Part shown: one piece after another, positions 52,211 to 60,537 of the stretch | Layout of the letters: every line of letters begins with the position of its first letter | Numbering within the stretch: position 1 is the first letter of the stretch | Source: Marivivens donghaensis | GTDB taxonomy: Bacteria > Pseudomonadota > Alphaproteobacteria > Rhodobacterales > Rhodobacteraceae | Direction of reading: 5' to 3' | DNA length: 64,000 nucleotides | NCBI RefSeq assembly: GCF_011806565.1 | Contig: NZ_JAATOP010000011.1 | Span: 1-64,000, forward strand | Program-made: the position numbers and the translations under genes | Notes under the pieces: model-generated | Database searches by the model: none | Seen by the model: only the letters and a program-made list of their open reading frames with translations | What the model was told of the DNA's origin: nothing

Positions 52211-53581
52211 ATGTCTATTCCCCAATCCGGCGGCGGCCTCATCGAGCGTCACGAAGACCTCGCTGAGTACCTTGCATCCGGCTGCAAGCCCAAGTCCGAC
52301 TGGCGGATCGGGACCGAGCACGAGAAGTTCGGCTACTGCAAAGACAACCTGCGCCCGCTGCCTTACGACGGCCCGCGCTCGATCAAGGCCGTGCTGGAGG
52401 CGCTTCAGTCCCGCTATGACTGGGATCCGGTTTTTGAAGGCGACAACATCATTGGCCTGACAAAGGACGGTGCGAACGTCAGCCTCGAACCAGGTGGACA
52501 GCTGGAACTGTCGGGCGCGCCTCTCGAAACCATTCACCAGACCTGCGACGAGGTGAACACCCACCTGCGCGAAGTCAAAAGCATCGCGGACGAGATCGGT
52601 GTCGAATTCATCGGCCTCGGCGCTGCGCCGATCTGGTCGCACGATGACATGCCGCGTATGCCCAAGGGCCGCTATGCCCTGATGACCGATTACATGGATC
52701 GCGTCGGCACCCACGGCAAACAGATGATGTACCGGACCAGCACGGTTCAGGTGAACCTCGACTTTTCGTCCGAAGCGGACATGATCCAGAAGATGCGCGT
52801 GTCGCTGGCACTTCAGCCGCTCGCAACTGCGCTGTTTGCGAATTCGCCGTTCCTCGACGGTAAGGTGAACGGTCACAAGTCGTGGCGCAGCCGTGTTTGG
52901 CGCGGCCTCGACGATTCCCGCACTGGTATGCTGCCGTTCGTGTTCGAAGAAGACTTCGGCTTCGAGCGTTACGTCGAATATGTGCTCGATGTGCCGATGT
53001 ACTTCGTCTACCGCGACGGCAAATACATCGACGCGCTGGGCCAGTCGTTCCGCGACTTCCTCAAGGGCGAGCTTCCCGCGCTGCCGGGTGAAAAGCCGAC
53101 GATGTCGGACTGGGCGGACCACTTGACCACTGTCTTCCCCGAGGTGCGCCTGAAGAAGTTCATCGAAATGCGCGGCGCCGATGGTGGCCCGTGGCGTCGC
53201 CTATGCGCGCTGCCTGCGTTCTGGGTTGGTCTCCTGTACGACCAGTCCGCTATGGATGCCGCTTGGGATATCGTCAAAGGCTGGGATGCCGAGACCCGCG
53301 AGACGCTGCGCGTTGCGGCGTCCGAACAGGGGCTTCAGGCGCAGGTCGGCGATATCAACATGCACGAATTGGCTCGCGAAGTCGTTTCGATCGCCGAAGG
53401 TGGCCTCAAGGCCCGCGCCCGTACCGGAGCGAACGGCCTGATCCCTGACGAGACCCACTTCCTTAACGCGCTGAAAGAAAGCGTGGAGAGCGGCAAGACA
53501 CCTGCGGACGAACTGCTCGACCACTACAACGGTGACTGGGGCGGTGATCTGACAAAGATCTACGAAGCCTACCGCTACTAA
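52211..53581 (+). CDS. gshA: Glutamate-cysteine ligase (proteobacterial/plant type)
   Basis: 456 residues from the ATG at 52211. First step of glutathione synthesis. N-terminus ERHEDLAEYLASGCKPKSDWRIGTEHEKFGY is the GCS2 active-site start (GTEHEKFGY). GGQLELSGAPLETIHQTCDEVN, GRYALMTDYMDRVGTHGKQMMYRTSTVQVNLDF and FRDFLKGELPALPGEKPTMSDWADHLTTVFPEVRLKKFIEMRGAD match the plant/alphaproteobacterial class. Ends at a strong terminator. Confidence 0.95.
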   Translation: MSIPQSGGGLIERHEDLAEYLASGCKPKSDWRIGTEHEKFGYCKDNLRPLPYDGPRSIKAVLEALQSRYDWDPVFEGDNIIGLTKDGANVSLEPGGQLELSGAPLETIHQTCDEVNTHLREVKSIADEIGVEFIGLGAAPIWSHDDMPRMPKGRYALMTDYMDRVGTHGKQMMYRTSTVQVNLDFSSEADMIQKMRVSLALQPLATALFANSPFLDGKVNGHKSWRSRVWRGLDDSRTGMLPFVFEEDFGFERYVEYVLDVPMYFVYRDGKYIDALGQSFRDFLKGELPALPGEKPTMSDWADHLTTVFPEVRLKKFIEMRGADGGPWRRLCALPAFWVGLLYDQSAMDAAWDIVKGWDAETRETLRVAASEQGLQAQVGDINMHELAREVVSIAEGGLKARARTGANGLIPDETHFLNALKESVESGKTPADELLDHYNGDWGGDLTKIYEAYRY

Positions 53582-53585
53582 TGAA

Positions 53586-53609
53586 AAAGGGCACCTTCGG
53601 GTGCCCTTT
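53586..53609. terminator. Bidirectional terminator with UUCG loop
   Basis: AAAGGGCACC (53586-53595) / GGTGCCCTTT (53600-53609), 10-bp stem closed by a TTCG tetraloop. It sits between gshA (plus) and plsY (minus) and can serve both. Confidence 0.9.
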
Positions 53610-53612
53610 CGT

Positions 53613-54221
53613 CTAGCCTTTGTTGCCGATCTTGCTTTCCTGACCGGAAAGAAGCCGCTCGATATTCGTCTTGTGCCGCACGTAAATCACGAGCGCGAGC
53701 AGGATGAACAGCAGCACCATCTGACCGAAGCCGAGGAAGTACGCGATGAACGGGGCCAGCGTGGCTGCCGCCAGCGCCGAAAGCGACGAGTAGCGGGTCA
53801 CGACGGCGACGACGAGCCATGTCAGACAGACCAGCAGGCCAACGGGCCATGCAATCGCGAGCGCGATACCGATAAAGGTCGCGACGCCTTTGCCGCCTTT
53901 GAAGCCGATGTAGATCGGGAAGCAGTGACCGAGGAACGACGCAAATGCCGCGACTTGCGCAGCGCTGTCACCTGCCAGTTCACGCGCCAGAAGCACGGCA
54001 ACGGCACCCTTGCCACCATCGAGGATCAGCGTTGCGAAGGCGGCTTTCTTATTGCCAGTACGCAGGACATTGGTTGCGCCGATGTTGCCCGACCCGATGC
54101 TCCGCAGATCGCCGAGGTTCATCAGTTTGGACAGGATCATCCCGAACGGGATCGACCCCAGAAGGTAGCCGACAACAGCCCAGAGGAGCAGAACAAGCGG
54201 CGCTTCGGTGAGGGTGGGCAT
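53613..54221 (-). CDS. plsY: Glycerol-3-phosphate acyltransferase PlsY
   Basis: 202 residues, five membrane helices. Transfers acyl from acyl phosphate to glycerol 3-phosphate. Motifs GSIPFGMIL, IGSGNIGATNVLRTGNKKAAF, LDGGKGAVAVLLA and LGHCFPIYIGFKGGKGVATFIG are those of PlsY. It follows pyrC' with only 3 bp between, on the same strand, so it is probably the last gene of the pyrB operon. Confidence 0.96.
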   Translation of the reverse strand: MPTLTEAPLVLLLWAVVGYLLGSIPFGMILSKLMNLGDLRSIGSGNIGATNVLRTGNKKAAFATLILDGGKGAVAVLLARELAGDSAAQVAAFASFLGHCFPIYIGFKGGKGVATFIGIALAIAWPVGLLVCLTWLVVAVVTRYSSLSALAAATLAPFIAYFLGFGQMVLLFILLALVIYVRHKTNIERLLSGQESKIGNKG

Positions 54222-54224
54222 TGA

Positions 54225-55508
54225 TTACTCCTCGACGATGCGGCGACCCGCAACCCATGTTCCGGCGACAGTACCCTGCATGCGGGCCCCGTCAAACGGT
54301 GTGTTCTTGGATTTGGATTTCAGGTTCGCACGGTCGAGGATAAACGGCGCATCCGGATCGAACAGCACGAGGTCGGCAGGCGCACCTTCAAGCAGGCGAC
54401 CACAGTCCAGACCCAGACGGCGCGCAGGGTTCAGCGACAAGGCGCGGAATAGCTTCGGCAGGGTCAGCTGTTCGTTGTGATAAAGGCGCAGCGCTGCGGG
54501 GAGGAGCGTCTCAAGACCAACGGCACCCGATGCGGCATCCTCGAACGGCAGGCGCTTGGACTCTTCGTCCTGCGGGGAGTGCATGGAGCAGATGATGTCG
54601 ATCAGCCCGCTATCCACCGCGTCGATAACCGCCTGACGGTCGTCCTCGCTCCGCAGCGGCGGGGTCAGTTTGAAGAACGTGCGATAGTCGGCAACGTCGA
54701 ACTCGTTGAGCGTCAGGTGATGGATGCTGACACCTGCGGTGATGTCGAGGCCATTGCGCTTTGCCCGTTCCAGCGCAGGCAGGGCGCGGGCGGTGGTGAT
54801 CTGGTCAGCGTGATAGCGGGCGCCGGTCATCTCCAGCAGGGAAATGTCGCGGTCGAGGCCCATACGCTCTGCCATCGGGGAGACGGCAGGCAGGCCGCGG
54901 AGCGAGGCGAACTTGCCCGAGGTCACAGCCGCACCTTTCGACAGCACAGGCTCCTGCGGGTGACCGACCACCAGAGCGCCGAGGCTGCGGGCATAGGTCA
55001 GGGCGCGGGTCAGAACCTTGGTGTCGGTCGTGACATTATCGACGTCAGTAAAGGCGACAGCGCCGCCATCGAGGAGGAATCCGATCTCGGTCATCTCGCC
55101 GCCAGCGCGACCTTTGGTCAGCGCCGCCATGTGGAGCACGTTGACCTTGCAGTCCTGCTGCGCACGGCGGGCGACGAATTCCAGCGTTTCGGGGTTGTCG
55201 ATGGGTTGCGACGTGTCGGGGCGTGTCACGATGGTGGTAACGCCGCCCGCAGCGGCCGCGCGTCCAGCAGAGCGGTAGGATTCCTTGTGGCGCTCACCGG
55301 GTTCGCAAACCTTCACGCCCATATCAACGATGCCCGGAGCGAGGCACATGCCGCCGCAGTCGATTACCTCGGTCGCGGTCACGTTGTCGGCTTCGTTTCC
55401 GCGATAAACGGCGGAAATCTTTCCATTCTTGACCGCAATCGAACCGCTCTCGTCGGTGAGAGTGACCGGATCGATGAGGCGTGCGTTCTTGAAGAGAATA
55501 TCGTTCAT
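54225..55508 (-). CDS. pyrC: Dihydroorotase-like protein lacking the usual metal ligands (PyrC'/PyrX type)
   Basis: 427 residues from the ATG at 55506-55508 (GAGGGG 7 bases upstream). Overall a class I dihydroorotase: PGIVDMGVKVCEPGERHKESYRSAGRAAAAGGVTTIV, VSIHHLTLNEFD, LTPPLRSEDDRQAV. But the metal-binding H-x-H after VD is replaced (Gly64 and Lys66 instead of His), FSDDG is FTDVD, and the TDHAPH motif is SMHSPQ. These changes mean dihydroorotase activity is doubtful. In Pseudomonas, inactive PyrC' (PyrX) is a structural partner of aspartate carbamoyltransferase, and pyrB lies nearby here. So it is probably PyrX-like, with the active dihydroorotase elsewhere. That is inference from residues and context. 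Confidence 0.88.
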   Translation of the reverse strand: MNDILFKNARLIDPVTLTDESGSIAVKNGKISAVYRGNEADNVTATEVIDCGGMCLAPGIVDMGVKVCEPGERHKESYRSAGRAAAAGGVTTIVTRPDTSQPIDNPETLEFVARRAQQDCKVNVLHMAALTKGRAGGEMTEIGFLLDGGAVAFTDVDNVTTDTKVLTRALTYARSLGALVVGHPQEPVLSKGAAVTSGKFASLRGLPAVSPMAERMGLDRDISLLEMTGARYHADQITTARALPALERAKRNGLDITAGVSIHHLTLNEFDVADYRTFFKLTPPLRSEDDRQAVIDAVDSGLIDIICSMHSPQDEESKRLPFEDAASGAVGLETLLPAALRLYHNEQLTLPKLFRALSLNPARRLGLDCGRLLEGAPADLVLFDPDAPFILDRANLKSKSKNTPFDGARMQGTVAGTWVAGRRIVEE

Positions 55509-55589
55509 GTCCAACCCCTCGGGCAGGCGGCCCGTTAGGCGGGGTCTAACGCTTATCGGCGGCAGTGAAAAGGTCGCAGAGGTGCCACG

Positions 55590-56060
55590 TCAGGACGCGG
55601 CGCGCTCGATTTCGGCTTTGGTCTCTGCGGGATCGGGGCGGTAGCGGATCAGAATCTTGTCGCCGGTGATGGTGACAACCTGCACGGCGGTCCAGATCAC
55701 ATTGACCGCTTTGATGTTGGACAGCGTCGTGCTGCGGTTCATCGGCCCCATAAGGCGGTAGTTGGTGAGAACCCACACGTCTTTGCGTTCGTCGGGGCCA
55801 AGGTACAGCGTCCGCACACCGATTGCGGCCATCGCGCCGACCACGCCCGTCCACCAGTACGCATTGCCGATACCGATCAGGATGCCGGCCGCGAGGATCG
55901 AAAAGAACAGCGCGATCCACGCCTGCGACCGCCAAAAGGTCATGGTGTCGGCCTGATAGCGGGCAAGCTCGACTTCGCCATCTTCGAGCGGGAGCGTCGG
56001 AACGAAAGTGCGGTTCATGCCCAGAACCGCATTGTGTTGGTGGTGCTGACGCTGGGCCAT
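55590..56060 (-). CDS. Membrane protein of unknown function in the pyrB-pyrC' operon
   Basis: 156 residues. Two membrane helices near 46-66 (WRSQAWIALFFSILAAGILIG) and 68-85, then a C-terminal PH-like domain (ERKDVWVLTNYRLMGPMNRSTTLSNIKAVNVIWTAVQVVTITGDKILIRYRPDPAETKAEIERA). No family name is known to me. It starts 3 bp before the stop-to-start zone of the preceding gene (56064) and lies 81 bp before pyrC'. The fixed placement between pyrB and pyrC' suggests a link, still unknown. Confidence 0.75.
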   Translation of the reverse strand: MAQRQHHQHNAVLGMNRTFVPTLPLEDGEVELARYQADTMTFWRSQAWIALFFSILAAGILIGIGNAYWWTGVVGAMAAIGVRTLYLGPDERKDVWVLTNYRLMGPMNRSTTLSNIKAVNVIWTAVQVVTITGDKILIRYRPDPAETKAEIERAAS

Positions 56061-56063
56061 ATT

Positions 56064-56606
56064 TTATCCTGCGATGAACACCATCAGGATAACCAGCAGA
56101 GCCATGACGGCAAGCGCGGCCATTGCGACCATTCCGCCTATCCGCGCGTCGGATTTGGGCTTCTTGGTGGTGTTAGGCGCGCTGACGCCGAACCCTTCGC
56201 TGTCGTGTTGACCGTCAATTGACGCCTGCACGGGCTTGGTTGGCTGGTTGTCGTAGCGGCCCACGAAATCCACCGGCGCTTTCGGATCGAAATCCAGCGG
56301 GCCATCACGGAGCGACGAGGAATAGATGATCAGCACAGGCTTGGTGATGGCATCGAGATTAGCGGCATCGGCAGCGACCTGTTCATGATGGAGGCCATTC
56401 GCCTCCGACAGATAGCGGCTCAGGCTGTATCCGGCGAGGTTCGCGGGATCGAACAACTCGATGAAATCCGTGTCGATGATCTGGCCGGTGGCGGCGTCGA
56501 TTCCGCTGGCCTTGAAGGCGTCAAACTCGCTCTCCGGAATGTCGACCGTGAAAACCCAAGCGGTTCCGATGTGGCCATTCGGGATGTGGAGCGGGTTGTC
56601 GGTCAT
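56064..56606 (-). CDS. C-terminally anchored protein of unknown function in the pyrB operon
   Basis: 180 residues. The soluble N-terminal part ([32 protein letters not shown] and [60 protein letters not shown]) ends in a basic linker and one membrane helix (about 157-178: [21 protein letters not shown]). Its start overlaps the pyrB stop by 4 bp (ATGA), so it is translated with pyrB. Function unknown; not recognised as any named family. Confidence 0.75.
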   Translation of the reverse strand: MTDNPLHIPNGHIGTAWVFTVDIPESEFDAFKASGIDAATGQIIDTDFIELFDPANLAGYSLSRYLSEANGLHHEQVAADAANLDAITKPVLIIYSSSLRDGPLDFDPKAPVDFVGRYDNQPTKPVQASIDGQHDSEGFGVSAPNTTKKPKSDARIGGMVAMAALAVMALLVILMVFIAG

Positions 56607-57565
56607 ACCATCGTGTCCTGTTGCTCTGCCGCGCGGCGGGCGCGGAGGTTGCGAGCCAGCAAATCCATGGCGGCCATGCGGACGGCAACGCCCATCTCGA
56701 CCTGCGTCTGGATCACGGAGTGGTTGATATCGTCAGCAATCGTGCCGTCGATTTCCACACCGCGGTTCATCGGCCCCGGATGCATGACGATAGCGTCTTC
56801 CTTGGCGTAGGCAAATTTCTCGGCATCGAGGCCGAAGCGGTGGAAATACTCGCGTTCCGACGGAATGAAGCCGCCGTCCATGCGTTCTTTCTGAAGGCGG
56901 AGCATCATGACGACGTCGACGTCCTTCAGACCTTCGCGCATGTCGTCGTACACCTCGACGCCGAATTCCTGCACGCCCGAGGGCATCAGGGTCGGCGGAG
57001 CGATCAGGCGGATGCGGTTCTCCATCTTGCCGAGCAGCAGAATGTTGGAACGGGCCACGCGGCTGTGGGCGATGTCACCGCAAATCGCGATGTTCAGGCG
57101 ATGCAGGCGGCCTTTGGCGCGGCGGATGGTGAGCGCGTCAAGCAGCGCTTGCGTCGGATGCTCGTGACGGCCGTCACCGGCGTTCAGGACGGCACAGTTC
57201 ACTTTCTGCGCCAGAAGGTCGACAGCGCCCGAGGAGCCGTGACGCACGACCAGCAGATCGGGGTGCATCGCGTTCAGCGTCAACGCGGTGTCAATCAGCG
57301 TCTCGCCCTTTTTGACCGAAGAAGTCGCCATCGACATGTTCATCACGTCCGCACCGAGGCGCTTGCCCGCAAGCTCGAAGCTCGACTGGGTGCGGGTCGA
57401 ATTCTCGAAGAACATGTTCACTTGGGTCAGGCCCGCGAGCACGTCCTTGTGCGCGATGCCTGCACGGTTGTCGTTGGCGTAAGTGTCCGCCAGATCGAGC
57501 AAAGTCGTGATTTCCGTCGGGTGGAGGTGTTCGATTCCCAGAAGGTGGGCAGCGTTGAAAGTCAT
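56603..57565 (-). CDS. pyrB: Aspartate carbamoyltransferase catalytic chain
   Basis: 320 residues from the ATG at 57563-57565 (GGAGG 6 bases upstream). Second step of pyrimidine synthesis. [19 protein letters not shown] holds the carbamoyl phosphate site (STRT, residues 56-59), then [35 protein letters not shown] and the late [12 protein letters not shown] and [12 protein letters not shown] (aspartate site). Regulatory pyrI is absent; the class with PyrC'/PyrX partners, as in Pseudomonas, fits. First gene of the unit pyrB-unknown-unknown-pyrC'-plsY. Confidence 0.96.
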   Translation of the reverse strand: MTFNAAHLLGIEHLHPTEITTLLDLADTYANDNRAGIAHKDVLAGLTQVNMFFENSTRTQSSFELAGKRLGADVMNMSMATSSVKKGETLIDTALTLNAMHPDLLVVRHGSSGAVDLLAQKVNCAVLNAGDGRHEHPTQALLDALTIRRAKGRLHRLNIAICGDIAHSRVARSNILLLGKMENRIRLIAPPTLMPSGVQEFGVEVYDDMREGLKDVDVVMMLRLQKERMDGGFIPSEREYFHRFGLDAEKFAYAKEDAIVMHPGPMNRGVEIDGTIADDINHSVIQTQVEMGVAVRMAAMDLLARNLRARRAAEQQDTMV

Positions 57566-57649
57566 TTTGTCCTCCGATGGCGCGGCTGCCTGCTTATAGG
57601 AACAGGTCAACACGGCGGCAAGCGGCGCAGGCGCGTTTGCCTCTGCACA

Positions 57650-57665
57650 TCGGTTCAAAAACCGA
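57650..57665. promoter_or_regulatory. Palindrome in the pyrB/UDG divergent region
   Basis: TCGGTT (57650-57655) / AACCGA (57660-57665) with a 4-nt centre, 15 bp before the uracil-DNA glycosylase start and 85 bp before pyrB. Possible operator. No regulator can be named. Confidence 0.3.
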
Positions 57666-57679
57666 ATAGTGTCGCCGCT

Positions 57680-58456
57680 ATGGATTCTGCGGTTGATTAT
57701 TGGACAGCACGGGCCCTGCTGGAATGGCAGGTCGAGCTTGGCGTGGACGAGGCTATTCTCGACGCGCCCGTTGACCGTTTCGAAAAGGTCGAAGAGCCTG
57801 TTGCCGTCGAGGCGAAGCCCAAAGGCCCGCCTGTTCCTCCGCAGCCCGTGGAGGTCGACCCCGCTCAGGAAGCCACTACTGCCGCATCCGCTGCCGTGTC
57901 CCGAGAAGCGCTGGGCGATGCGATGCAGGCGTTCGAACATTGTGAACTAAAGCTGGGGGCGAAGAACTTCGTCTTCTGCGACGGCAATCCCGATGCCCGC
58001 GTGATGATCATCGGCGAAGCGCCGGGCCGCGAGGAAGACCTCGCCGGTAAGCCGTTCGTTGGCCGCGCGGGTCATCTGCTGGACAAGATGTTCGGCTGCA
58101 TCGGCCTCACGCGCAGTTCGCCCGATCCGGCAAAGTCGATCTACATCACCAACGTGATGCCGTGGCGCCCGCCTGCGAACCGCACGCCCGATGCCAAGGA
58201 AATCGCGATGATGCTGCCGTTCCTGAAGCGGCACGTTGAACTGGTGTCGCCCGACTTCATCGTCCTGATGGGCAATACGCCGTGTCAGGCGCTGCTCGGC
58301 AAGGGCGGGATCACCCGTATTCGCGGCAACTGGACCGAGGCGCTGGGCAAACCCGTGCTGCCGGTGTTCCACCCCGCTTATCTGCTCCGCCAACCGCTCG
58401 CCAAGCGCGAGGCTTGGGCGGACCTCCTCGATTTGAGTGCAAGACTGGAAGACTGA
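57680..58456 (+). CDS. Uracil-DNA glycosylase, family 4-like, without the full Fe-S cysteine set
   Basis: 258 residues. The first 75 residues are a low-complexity linker ([25 protein letters not shown]), then the UDG fold: [30 protein letters not shown] (catalytic motif A), [15 protein letters not shown] and motif [23 protein letters not shown] with His231. Family-4 enzymes use four Cys for a 4Fe-4S cluster. Only Cys88 of these is clear; the others are replaced (LK at 91, PW before RPP at 162, MM at about 178). So the cluster is probably absent. Removes uracil from DNA by inference. Start ATG at 57680. Confidence 0.88.
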   Translation: MDSAVDYWTARALLEWQVELGVDEAILDAPVDRFEKVEEPVAVEAKPKGPPVPPQPVEVDPAQEATTAASAAVSREALGDAMQAFEHCELKLGAKNFVFCDGNPDARVMIIGEAPGREEDLAGKPFVGRAGHLLDKMFGCIGLTRSSPDPAKSIYITNVMPWRPPANRTPDAKEIAMMLPFLKRHVELVSPDFIVLMGNTPCQALLGKGGITRIRGNWTEALGKPVLPVFHPAYLLRQPLAKREAWADLLDLSARLED

Positions 58457-58458
58457 CT

Positions 58459-59001
58459 ATGAGCCGCATCGACCAAACCAAAGAGTTCATTCCGGTGCGG
58501 ATCGCCGTTCTGACAGTCAGCGACACCCGCTCGCTCGCTGATGACCGTTCGGGCGATACGCTGGTGGAGCGCATTGCGGAGGCCGGTCATGTGCTGGCCG
58601 CTCGCAAGATCCTGCCCGATGAGCGCGACGCGATTGCCTCGCAGCTCCGTGCATGGTGCGTGGATGACGGCATCGACGTCGTCATTTCGACCGGTGGCAC
58701 AGGTCTGACAGGCCGCGATGTGACCGTCGAAGCGCACCGCGATGTCTACGAGAAAGAAATCGACGCCTTCGGGACGGTGTTCACCATCGTCTCGATGCAG
58801 AAGATCGGAACAAGCGCTGTGCAGAGCCGTGCGACCGCTGGTGTGGCTCTGGGCACGTACCTCTTCGCACTGCCGGGAAGTCCGGGTGCCTGCCGCGATG
58901 CTTGGGATGAAATCTTGGTCAAACAGCTCGATTTCCGGCACCGCCCCTGTAACTTTGTCGAGATCATGCCGCGCCTCGATGAACATATGCGACGGAAATA
59001 A
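58459..59001 (+). CDS. moaB: Molybdenum cofactor protein MoaB (molybdopterin adenylyltransferase-like)
   Basis: 180 residues from the ATG at 58459. VRIAVLTVSDTRSLADDRSGDTLVERIAEAGH, DVVISTGGTGLTGRDVTVEAH and MQKIGTSAVQSRATAGVALGTYLFALPGSPGACRDAWDEIL are the MoaB/MogA motifs. Acts in molybdopterin adenylylation; the size and sequence fit MoaB. It lies 2 bp after the UDG stop, so one operon. The moaD-moaE pair at 27 kb is the other molybdenum cofactor locus of the window. Confidence 0.93.
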   Translation: MSRIDQTKEFIPVRIAVLTVSDTRSLADDRSGDTLVERIAEAGHVLAARKILPDERDAIASQLRAWCVDDGIDVVISTGGTGLTGRDVTVEAHRDVYEKEIDAFGTVFTIVSMQKIGTSAVQSRATAGVALGTYLFALPGSPGACRDAWDEILVKQLDFRHRPCNFVEIMPRLDEHMRRK

Positions 59002-59081
59002 CGTAAACCCGCGTATGTAGACTTGAGCTCGGCCGGTGACCTGTCACAGTCCCGCCGACGTCAGTGACGGGAACACTACAT

Positions 59082-60536
59082 ATGCGATTTCTACGCAGAA
59101 GCCTAACAGGCTTATTTCTACTGGGATTAACGCTTGCTCTATTGGTCTTGGCAGGCAACACGCTGCGGCTCGCCGTGGCCGAGAAAATGGCGCAGGAACC
59201 GCGATCGTTCGGTCAGCGCGAGAGGGTCGCGTCTGTTGATGTCGTGACCGTGACGCCTGAAACAATTGCTCCTGAAATGACGGTCTTCGGCGAAATTCGT
59301 GCGCTGCGGACACTGCTTTTGCGTAGTCCCGTGGCAGGCACAGTGATTGAAACCGATCCGGCGTTTGTTGAAGGCGGCAGCGTCGAGGCCGGTCAGTTGC
59401 TAGTCAAGATCGACCCTACCGATGCCGAGTCTGATCTGTTCCGCGCCGAGGCCGATCAGCGTGATGCCGAAGCCGAACTACGCGACGCTCAGAGCGCGCT
59501 GGAGATTGCCCGCGACAGCCTCACCGAAGCGCAGGGCCAGGCCGACCTTCGCCAAGCCGCGCTGGATCGCGCAAGGTCGCTGCGAGAGCGCGGCACGGCC
59601 ACCGCTGCCGACGTTGAAACCGCCGAGCTTGCCGTGGCATCCGCCCAATCCACCGTCCTGTCGCAGCGCAATTCCGTCGCTCAGGCCGAGGCGCGCGTAG
59701 ATCAGGCGATGACCTCGCTCGACCGTGTGAAGCTGACCGTCGAAGAGGCAGAGCGCACCGTCGCCGACACCGACATCAACGCGAATTTTGACGGCACGCT
59801 TTCGGGTGTCTCTGCGCTTCAAGGCGGCCGCGTCACAGCCAACGAACAGATTGCGGAACTCATTGACCCGTCCGCGCTTGAGGTCGCTTTCCGCGTTTCG
59901 ACCGCCCAATACGTCCGTCTGCTAGGTGACGATGGCGATCTGCTTGATCTGCCAGTGACCGTTGCGCTTGAGGTCTCCGGCTTCTCGCTCGAAACGACGG
60001 GCCGTATCACACGCGAAAGCGCCACTGTCGGTGATGGCCAGACTGGCCGTTTGCTGTATGCGCAGCTTGATCCCGCGCCGGGCCTGCGTCCCGGTGACTT
60101 CGTTTCGGTCAAGATTACAGAACCCGATCTTACCAATGTGGCCAGCGTCCCGTCGACTGCTGTTGGTTCGGATGGCGGTGTTTTGGCCCTTGGCGAAGAT
60201 AACCGTCTGGAATTCGTGATGATCGAGCTGCTCCGCCGTCAGGGCGATGACGTGATTATCTCCGTGTCCGACCTCGCGGGTCGCCAGATCGTCGTGACCC
60301 GCTCGCCGCTTCTTGGCTCCGGTATCAAAGTGGAGCCCGTTGGCGGCACAACCGAGGAAACCGCCGAAGCGACCGAGATGATCGATCTCGACGATGAGCG
60401 TCGCGCCAAGTTGGTTGCCTTCGTGACTGCTAGCCAGATGCCGGACGAGATGAAGTCGGGCATCCTCGCGCAGCTCGAACAACCGTCCGTCCCCGCCGCG
60501 ACTGTAGAGCGGCTCGAAAGCCGGATGGGAGGCTGA
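59082..60536 (+). CDS. RND efflux periplasmic adaptor (HlyD/AcrA-type)
   Basis: 484 residues from the ATG at 59082. One N-terminal hydrophobic anchor (RRSLTGLFLLGLTLALLVLAGNTL), then the lipoyl half RSPVAGTVIETDPAFVEGGSVEAGQLLVKID, a long alpha-helical hairpin (about 110-215, with EADQRDAEAELRDAQSALEIARDSLTEAQGQADLRQAALDRARS), and the beta-barrel with NANFDGTLSGVSALQGGRVTANEQIAELID. Connects the inner-membrane pump to an outer-membrane channel. TGA then 1 bp then the pump ATG, so both are one operon. No outer-membrane factor gene is adjacent. Confidence 0.92.
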   Translation: MRFLRRSLTGLFLLGLTLALLVLAGNTLRLAVAEKMAQEPRSFGQRERVASVDVVTVTPETIAPEMTVFGEIRALRTLLLRSPVAGTVIETDPAFVEGGSVEAGQLLVKIDPTDAESDLFRAEADQRDAEAELRDAQSALEIARDSLTEAQGQADLRQAALDRARSLRERGTATAADVETAELAVASAQSTVLSQRNSVAQAEARVDQAMTSLDRVKLTVEEAERTVADTDINANFDGTLSGVSALQGGRVTANEQIAELIDPSALEVAFRVSTAQYVRLLGDDGDLLDLPVTVALEVSGFSLETTGRITRESATVGDGQTGRLLYAQLDPAPGLRPGDFVSVKITEPDLTNVASVPSTAVGSDGGVLALGEDNRLEFVMIELLRRQGDDVIISVSDLAGRQIVVTRSPLLGSGIKVEPVGGTTEETAEATEMIDLDDERRAKLVAFVTASQMPDEMKSGILAQLEQPSVPAATVERLESRMGG

Positions 60537-60537
60537 G

